From positions 1-10,939 of the forward strand of contig JAQUTM010000067.1 of the NCBI GenBank assembly GCA_028694405.1: a stretch of 10,939 nucleotides of DNA, read 5' to 3'. This document shows, in pieces, positions 7,425 through 10,939 of the stretch. Position numbers and translations under genes: made by a program. The notes under the pieces are model-generated. The model was not told the origin of the DNA. It worked only from the letters and a program-made list of their open reading frames with translations, and made no database searches. The first letter of the stretch is position 1. The number at the start of each line of letters is the position of its first letter. Source of the stretch: Oscillospiraceae bacterium. GTDB taxonomy: Bacteria; Bacillota; Clostridia; Oscillospirales; Ruminococcaceae.

Positions 7425-7464
7425 GAAAAAATAATCACCTTTGTCCTTTACAAACCTAATTTTG

Positions 7465-7493
7465 TTGAAATTCACAAGATTGTATGTTAAAAT
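7465..7493 (+). promoter_or_regulatory. Promoter of rnpB
   Basis: TTGAAA (7465-7470) and TAAAAT (7488-7493) are 17 bp apart, and TG at 7485-7486 gives an extended -10 (TGTTAAAAT). The start site would be near 7500, about 40 nt before the predicted mature 5' end of the RNA. The -35 boxes of this promoter and the divergent gdhA promoter are about 40 bp apart. Confidence 0.7.
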
Positions 7494-7501
7494 AGACTGA
7501 G

Positions 7502-7523
7502 TTTAAACAATTTGTTGTTTAAA
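7502..7523. repeat. Perfect 9-bp inverted repeat in the rnpB leader
   Basis: TTTAAACAA (7502-7510) and TTGTTTAAA (7515-7523) flank the loop TTTG. It lies at the start of the predicted rnpB precursor, before the mature RNA. It could be a 5' precursor hairpin or an operator; no known protein site is recognised. Confidence 0.55.
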
Positions 7524-7540
7524 TTATGTAGCAATTTTAT

Positions 7541-7888
7541 TATGAGCAAAACATACGGCGGCGCCCTTAACTGGCAACGGTTTTGGGTGAGGAAAGTCCG
7601 GGCATCACAAGAGTTACGGTAACTGCTAACGGCAGCCGGGGGCGACCCCAGGGATAGTGCAACAGAAAGAAACCGCTGTGCTTTGCACAGTAAGGATGGA
7701 AAGGCGAGGTAAGAGCTCACCAGCGCACTGGCGACTTTGCGGCTATGTAAACCCTACCGGATGCAACACCCACATGAAACATGATGCGTTTACTCTGCGC
7801 GTTTCGGAGGTGGCATAGAGCTGCTTGGCAACAGGCAGACAAGATAGATCGTCGTTTAATACAAAACCCGGCTTACGGTTTGGTCATA
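7541..7888 (+). ncRNA. rnpB: RNase P RNA (class A-like)
   Basis: This is the catalytic RNA of ribonuclease P, which trims the 5' ends of precursor tRNAs. The universal conserved blocks occur in the right order: GAGGAAAGTCCGGGC (7589-7603), ACAGAAA (7662-7668), AAGGATGGAAAGGCGAGGTAAG (about 7692-7713, interrupted by no gap) and ACAAAACCCGGCTTA (7861-7875). A GGT at 7809-7811, next to TGGCATAGAG, fits the loop that binds the tRNA CCA end. Helix P1 is formed by TATGAGCAAAAC (7541-7552) with GTTTGGTCATA (7878-7888), and P2 by ACGGCG (7554-7559) with CGTCGT. These pairings set the approximate ends at about 348 nt. The helix order reads as class A rather than the Bacillus-type class B. Exact ends are uncertain by a few bases. 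Confidence 0.95.
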
Positions 7889-7905
7889 TTTTTTTGCGCG
7901 ATACA

Positions 7906-7938
7906 AAGCCTGCCTTTTGGGGCAGGCTTTTATCTTTT
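7906..7938 (+). terminator. Intrinsic terminator of rnpB
   Basis: AAGCCTGCC (7906-7914) pairs with GGCAGGCTT (7921-7929) around a six-base loop, followed by TTTATCTTTT. It begins 17 bases after the P1 helix closes. Confidence 0.9.
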
Positions 7939-7964
7939 AAATTTTTATGAATTTTTCCCTTAAA

Positions 7965-7994
7965 TCCACATTTTTGCTGTTAATCCTGTATAAT
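7965..7994 (+). promoter_or_regulatory. Candidate promoter of the membrane protein gene at 8086
   Basis: A perfect TATAAT (7989-7994) is preceded at 18 bp by TCCACA (7965-7970), a four-of-six match to the -35 box. It lies directly after the rnpB terminator and gives a leader of about 85 nt. The leader holds a possible hairpin, CTTTGCAC (8023-8030) with GTGCAAGG (8048-8055). Confidence 0.6.
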
Positions 7995-8070
7995 AAAACA
8001 TAATATTACTGTCATTTAAATGCTTTGCACCTGGATTTGCTGTTTTTGTGCAAGGACTTTAAACGCAAAT

Positions 8071-8088
8071 AAGGAGTGATTTTACTTG
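8071..8088 (+). promoter_or_regulatory. Ribosome site that sets a TTG start
   Basis: AAGGAG (8071-8076) lies nine bases before the TTG at 8086-8088. No ATG or GTG sits at a usable distance in this frame, so TTG is the likely start. Confidence 0.75.
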
Positions 8089-8838
8089 GCAAGCCCAAGA
8101 TACACGCTAAATTATAATCCTGACGATGATGTTACCTATACCGGTAACAATAACACCTCTCCCTTAACTAAAAAGCAAAAATGGGATAACTCTTGGTACT
8201 ATTACAAATATCACTTTTTAATTGGGGCTGTGGTAATTTTACTGGCAAGCATGTTTATAAAGGATATTGTTACACAGCGCAAACCCGACTATACCGTTTC
8301 TATAGTAAGTAGCCGCACCTATCCCGAGGCGTTTTGCGAAGCCATTGAAAATGCTCTTATTCCTTATGCTGATGATTATAACGGCGACGGCACCGTAGAT
8401 GTCTATGTGGCGCAATATATACTTGGCTTAGGCGAAAACGAGGTAGATTATAATCAGCAAATGGCTGGCTCTACACAGCTTATGGCAGATATTTCATCAG
8501 GCACCAGTTTTATCTATTTGTGCGATGACGCTGCTGCCTTTCAAAAAGAAATCGGCGTCTACAGCTATTTGGACAGTAACTACAGCTTACCTGCTGAGGG
8601 AGCCCAAGATTATGAAAACATGGTTAAAAGTTGGAACGACAGCCCTGTGCTGTCATCTATAGATATTTACAACCTTGGATTACAGGAAAATTACGGATAC
8701 ACCAAAGAAAGCATTGACGCTTTGGTAAACTCCATTCAAATTGGCTTACGCGCTTATCATGGCACAGATTTGGAAAAGAAAGAAAAGCTTACTCCCTATT
8801 TTGAAGGCAGTATTGCTTTGTTTGAAAAAATATTCTAG
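8086..8838 (+). CDS. Single-pass membrane protein of unknown function
   Basis: I do not recognise a named family. The 250-residue protein has a polar N-terminal tail (1-40) ending in the aromatic cluster NSWYYYKYH (35-43), one transmembrane helix (about 44-59) and a soluble domain (about 68-250). With KKQK and K41 on the N-terminal side and no cleavable signal, the soluble domain is probably outside the cell. That domain contains ADDYNGDGTVDVYV (95-108), which looks like the first nine positions of an EF-hand/dockerin calcium loop (D97, N99, D101, D105), but the usual acidic residue at position 12 is V108. Proteins of this general form (aromatic cluster, one helix, NGDG-V domain) are, from memory, common as hypothetical proteins in Clostridia. 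The start is TTG with a good ribosome site. The gene has its own candidate promoter and a strong terminator, so its neighbours give no hint of its job. Confidence 0.88.
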   Translation: MASPRYTLNYNPDDDVTYTGNNNTSPLTKKQKWDNSWYYYKYHFLIGAVVILLASMFIKDIVTQRKPDYTVSIVSSRTYPEAFCEAIENALIPYADDYNGDGTVDVYVAQYILGLGENEVDYNQQMAGSTQLMADISSGTSFIYLCDDAAAFQKEIGVYSYLDSNYSLPAEGAQDYENMVKSWNDSPVLSSIDIYNLGLQENYGYTKESIDALVNSIQIGLRAYHGTDLEKKEKLTPYFEGSIALFEKIF

Positions 8839-8920
8839 CCTGCGTCACTATATGCCTCTTATGTTTTGAAAATCAGATTATTTTGTAGAGTATTTTGTTG
8901 CAAAACAGTTTTAATGAAAC

Positions 8921-8969
8921 AAAGCCTGTTTGGCGCATTTTTATGCCGCTAAACAGGCTTTATTTTTTT
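8921..8969 (+). terminator. Intrinsic terminator of the membrane protein gene
   Basis: AAAGCCTGTTT (8921-8931) pairs with AAACAGGCTTT (8951-8961), an 11-bp perfect stem with a partly paired 19-nt apical part, followed by A and seven T residues. It lies about 80 bp after the stop codon. Confidence 0.88.
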
Positions 8970-8989
8970 ATACAAATTTAATTGTATAA
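8968..8989. repeat. 8-bp perfect inverted repeat between convergent genes
   Basis: TTATACAA (8968-8975) and TTGTATAA (8982-8989) flank ATTTAA. The element abuts the T-run of the preceding terminator. It shares the TTGTAT/ATACAA half-site with the repeat at 4822-4842, but the AT-rich context makes chance likely. Confidence 0.4.
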
Positions 8990-9008
8990 TTTTTCTTTTG
9001 CAAACCTT

Positions 9009-9036
9009 GGCGGACATATCTGAAATATGTACTGCC
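9009..9036 (+). other. Isolated hairpin between two terminators
   Basis: GGCGGACATAT (9009-9019) can pair with ATATGT-A-CTGCC (9025-9036) with one bulged A and one G-U pair, around the loop CTGAA. The wobble forms only in plus-strand RNA. No T-run follows, so it is not a terminator. No gene or known RNA family is recognised here. Confidence 0.35.
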
Positions 9037-9049
9037 TTATCTTCGTAAC

Positions 9050-9081
9050 AAAAAAAGAGCAGCTAAAAAGCTGCTCTTTTT
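9050..9081 (-). terminator. Terminator of the oadG-oadB operon
   Basis: AAAAAGAGCAGCT (minus strand, 9081-9069) pairs perfectly with AGCTGCTCTTTTT (9064-9052) around a four-base loop, a 13-bp stem ending in seven T residues. It begins about 12 bases after the stop codon. The plus-strand reading also ends in T residues, so it may stop transcription from both sides. Confidence 0.92.
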
Positions 9082-9092
9082 AAACTTTATTA

Positions 9093-10268
9093 TTAACCTA
9101 AAATATTGATTAAAATACCTGCTGCAACTGCGCTGCCGATAACACCCGCAACGTTGGGGCCCATAGCATGCATAAGCAAGAAGTTTTGAGGATTTTCCTC
9201 TTGGCCAACCTTTTGTGCAACACGAGCTGCCATAGGTACAGCGCTAACACCGGCAGCACCAATCAAGGGGTTAACTTTGCCTTTTGTCAACCAGCACATA
9301 ACTTTGCCAAGCAATACGCCGCAAGCTGTACCAAAGCAGAAAGCAATTAAGCCAAGACCTAAGATTTTAAGTGTATTCCAGTTTAAGAAGCTGTCTGCAC
9401 TAGTGGTGCAACCTACACTAATACCTAAGAAAATTGTAATAATATTCATCAGCTCGTTACCGGCTGTTTTGTTAATACGTTCTACTACACCGGATTCTTT
9501 CATCAAGTTACCCAGCATAAGCATACCCACCAACACAGCGCTGCTGGGCAGTATTAAAGATACAAGCAATGTACACATGATAGGAAAAATAATCTTTTCT
9601 GTTTTGCTTACCGTACGCAACTGTGTCATTACAATAGCACGCTCTTTTTTTGTAGTAAGAGCTTTCATGATTGGTGGCTGAATAATAGGCACCAACGCCA
9701 TGTAAGAGTAAGCCGCAACAGCAATCGCGCCTAACAATTCCGGTGCCAATTTACTGGTTACAAAAATAGCGGTAGGGCCATCGGCGCCGCCTATAATACC
9801 AATAGAACCGGCTTGTTGTGGGGTAAAGCCCAATGCAATAGAACCTGCATAAGTAGCAAATATACCAAACTGAGCAGCAGCGCCAAGCAGCAAACTTTTT
9901 GGGTTACTGATTAGCGGGCCAAAGTCTGTCATTGTACCAATGCCAAGGAAAATAAGAGGAGGATAAATACCCAGTTTTACACCGCAGTAAAGCATATCTG
10001 CAAGGCCGCCATTTGCAATAATTTGGCCAAAGTCAGGGTGACCGCTGGCAAAATACTCCATATGGATAATACCGGCACCGGGCAAGTTAGCTAAAAGCAT
10101 ACCAAATGCAATGGGCAAAAGCAGTAATGGCTCAAATTGCTTTACAATAGCTAAGTAAAGCAAAACACAGGCAACTACAAGCATTATGGCATAACGATAA
10201 TCGTTAATAAGCCCCATAAAGCCAGAGTCTGCAACAATGCTGCTTATCGTTTCAAAAAAAGCTTGCAT
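9093..10268 (-). CDS. Sodium ion-translocating decarboxylase, beta subunit (OadB/MmdB/GcdB family)
   Basis: This 391-residue polytopic membrane protein is the subunit that decarboxylates carboxybiotin and moves Na+ out of the cell in biotin-dependent decarboxylases. The family core is clear: FLGIGTMTDFGPLISNPKSL (107-126), GAAAQFGIF (129-137), and GIIGGADGPTAIF (157-169), where D163 matches the sodium-binding aspartate (Asp203 of Klebsiella OadB). C-terminal blocks NPLIGAAGVSAVPMAAR (333-349) and HAMGPNVAGVIGSA (367-380) are also typical. About nine to ten hydrophobic helices are visible and the length is close to that of other members. The ATG has ATAGGAG upstream and begins 19 bp after the OadG-like gene, so the two are co-transcribed. 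The substrate (oxaloacetate, methylmalonyl-CoA, glutaconyl-CoA or other) depends on an alpha subunit that is not here. Confidence 0.96.
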   Translation of the reverse strand: MQAFFETISSIVADSGFMGLINDYRYAIMLVVACVLLYLAIVKQFEPLLLLPIAFGMLLANLPGAGIIHMEYFASGHPDFGQIIANGGLADMLYCGVKLGIYPPLIFLGIGTMTDFGPLISNPKSLLLGAAAQFGIFATYAGSIALGFTPQQAGSIGIIGGADGPTAIFVTSKLAPELLGAIAVAAYSYMALVPIIQPPIMKALTTKKERAIVMTQLRTVSKTEKIIFPIMCTLLVSLILPSSAVLVGMLMLGNLMKESGVVERINKTAGNELMNIITIFLGISVGCTTSADSFLNWNTLKILGLGLIAFCFGTACGVLLGKVMCWLTKGKVNPLIGAAGVSAVPMAARVAQKVGQEENPQNFLLMHAMGPNVAGVIGSAVAAGILINILG

Positions 10269-10287
10269 AATTCGTTTCTCCTATCCG

Positions 10288-10647
10288 TTAAAATGGGTCT
10301 GTTTCTGTAATTGTAGCTGCAACTGCCCATGGGCCGTTTACACCTTTTGCACGCGTTAAACTGCGCAAGGTGTACTTACCGCCACCCATAGCCATAATTG
10401 CCGCAGTAATAGCGGCAATAACTTCCGGAGAAATACCCGCCTCAATTACAGGGGCAACTGCTGCTGCTGCTTTTACAACCGGTGCAGCGGCAACAACTTT
10501 TTGCGCCGCTTGGGCATTTTTCTTTTTCTCGATAGAAGAGAAAATTTTACCCTGAACGGTAATAACGATGGTTAATAAAACCAGAATTGCAAAAACGAGT
10601 ACAATACCCGTAAGTACAACTATCAGAACGCTTGGTGATGTTGACAT
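10288..10647 (-). CDS. OadG-family gamma/delta subunit of the sodium-pumping decarboxylase
   Basis: This 119-residue protein has the OadG plan: one N-terminal transmembrane helix (about 6-31), an Ala/Val/Lys-rich flexible linker (about 41-70) and a small C-terminal cytoplasmic part. The block ISPEVIAAITAAIMAMGGGK (72-91), followed by YTLRSLTRA and a terminal W-A-A-T-x-T-x-x-DPF, is the pattern I know from small subunits of clostridial methylmalonyl-CoA, glutaconyl-CoA or oxaloacetate decarboxylases. In that role it holds the carboxyltransferase against the membrane subunit. The linker is not a biotinyl domain: there is no MKM motif. The ATG has a full AAGGAGG site seven bases upstream. It is the first gene of a two-gene operon with the OadB-like gene. 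Confidence 0.88.
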   Translation of the reverse strand: MSTSPSVLIVVLTGIVLVFAILVLLTIVITVQGKIFSSIEKKKNAQAAQKVVAAAPVVKAAAAVAPVIEAGISPEVIAAITAAIMAMGGGKYTLRSLTRAKGVNGPWAVAATITETDPF

Positions 10648-10704
10648 ATATGATCCTCCTTGTGCCTTTTTGATTTTGTCTAAATTATAACAATATCTTT
10701 TGGT

Positions 10705-10733
10705 ATTATATATCTTTTTGCAAAATTACGCAA
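10705..10733 (-). promoter_or_regulatory. Promoter of the oadG-oadB operon
   Basis: TTGCGT (10733-10728) and a perfect TATAAT (10710-10705) are 17 bp apart on the minus strand. The start site would be near 10698, about 50 nt before the ATG. The -35 region shares the octamer TTGCGTAA with the gdhA promoter. Confidence 0.82.
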
Positions 10734-10787
10734 TTTATTTTTTGCATATTTTATAATTTTATAAATAACAAACAAATTTCTGCTTAC

Positions 10788-10824
10788 ACCTCTGTACCAA
10801 TACCAAAAAAAGTACGAAAGAGGT
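10788..10824. repeat. Imperfect inverted repeat upstream of the oadG promoter
   Basis: ACCTCTGTAC (10788-10797) faces GTAC-GAA-AGAGGT (10812-10824): ten paired bases with a three-base bulge around a 14-base loop. It lies about 55 bp upstream of the -35 box and after the terminator of the preceding unit. It may be a regulator site; nothing identifies the regulator. Confidence 0.35.
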
Positions 10825-10844
10825 TTCACAATACAAAATAGCGC

Positions 10845-10876
10845 AAAAAAAGCACACCCGCTTTTTTTAGTGTGCT
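10845..10876 (-). terminator. Terminator of a unit that enters from the right edge
   Basis: AGCACAC (10876-10870 on the minus strand) pairs with GTGTGCT (10857-10851) around a 12-base loop, followed by seven T residues. It closes a minus-strand transcript coming from beyond the window and insulates the oadG promoter from it. Confidence 0.78.
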
Positions 10877-10891
10877 CATTGCATATCTGTT

Positions 10892-10939
10892 TTAGCGTCT
10901 ACTCAAACCGGGAGTTGCATCGCGAAATCCCGCTTCCAG
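10892..10939 (-). CDS. Possible C-terminal end of an unidentified protein (cut by the right edge)
   Basis: One minus-strand frame is open from the right edge for 15 codons, LEAGFRDATPGLSRR, then TAA at 10894-10892, with the terminator 16 bases further on. The other two frames stop within the same 40 bases or so. The position before a terminator suits the end of a gene, but 15 codons do not allow a family to be named. The transcript could instead be a structured RNA, because the segment is GC-rich compared with its surroundings. Confidence 0.35.
   Translation of the reverse strand: MEAGFRDATPGLSRR

Noticed and set aside
7337..7438. 34-residue N-terminal extension of glutamate dehydrogenase starting at 7438
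   Set aside because: The upstream ATG lies before the predicted gdhA promoter and start site, so it would not be in the mRNA. The ATG at 7336 has a good ribosome site and gives the usual family N-terminus.
7515..7543. TTGTTT-N17-TATTAT as the rnpB promoter
   Set aside because: Its -10 box overlaps the 5' strand of helix P1, so the start would fall inside the mature RNA. The pair at 7465-7493 has an extended -10 and is placed correctly.
7487..7720. 77-codon minus-strand frame and, on the plus strand, a 60-codon frame at 7781-7963 within rnpB
   Set aside because: Both overlap the RNase P RNA, whose conserved blocks and helices explain the sequence.
9277..9681. 134-codon plus-strand frame opposite the OadB-like gene
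   Set aside because: It is antisense to a gene with full family signatures; there is no ribosome site or domain in it.
10684..10689. TATAAT as the oadG -10 box
   Set aside because: No usable -35 box lies at 16-18 bp. The pair at 10705-10733 is nearly consensus.
1..10939. CRISPR array, insertion sequence, prophage, toxin-antitoxin pair or tRNA gene
   Set aside because: No spaced direct repeats, transposase or integrase motifs, terminal repeats, paired small genes or tRNA cloverleaf were found on either strand.

Overview
The window looks like chromosomal DNA of a low-to-moderate GC Gram-positive anaerobe, most likely a member of the Clostridia (an Oscillospirales-type lineage is my best guess). 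The pointers are a T-box leader in front of alaS, an RNase P RNA that reads as the class A architecture, strong AGGAGG-type ribosome sites, consensus sigma-A promoters, many hairpin-plus-T-run terminators, a LysM-G5-M23 wall protease, and the membrane part of a sodium-pumping decarboxylase. I placed the organism from gene content only. No mobile element, CRISPR array, phage gene or tRNA gene is visible.

Layout, left to right: the 5' end of alaS (minus strand, cut by the left edge) with its complete T-box leader and promoter; a class B penicillin-binding protein (minus); a LysM/G5/M23 metallopeptidase (minus); an RluA-family pseudouridine synthase (minus); glutamate dehydrogenase gdhA (minus); a divergent promoter region; the RNase P RNA gene rnpB (plus); a single-pass membrane protein of unknown function (plus); a convergent intergenic region with two terminators; then a two-gene minus-strand operon coding for OadG-like and OadB-like subunits of a sodium-translocating decarboxylase. 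At the right edge a minus-strand reading frame appears to end just before a terminator.

Most transcription units can be delimited. gdhA, rnpB, the plus-strand membrane protein and the oadG-oadB pair each have their own candidate promoter and terminator. The M23 gene has a promoter and a strong terminator. The PBP gene has no clear terminator of its own, so its transcript probably runs into the alaS T-box leader. The PBP and M23 protease both act on peptidoglycan outside the membrane. The OadG/OadB pair would couple a biotin-dependent decarboxylation to Na+ export, but the carboxyltransferase and biotin-carrier subunits are not in this window.

I did not find evidence for a new biological system. 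The points most worth a second look are the overlapping ATG/GTG start of the PBP gene with a six-codon competing frame, the uncharacterised membrane protein with a DxNxDGxxD loop, the split decarboxylase operon, and the very long cytoplasmic tail of the M23 protein.
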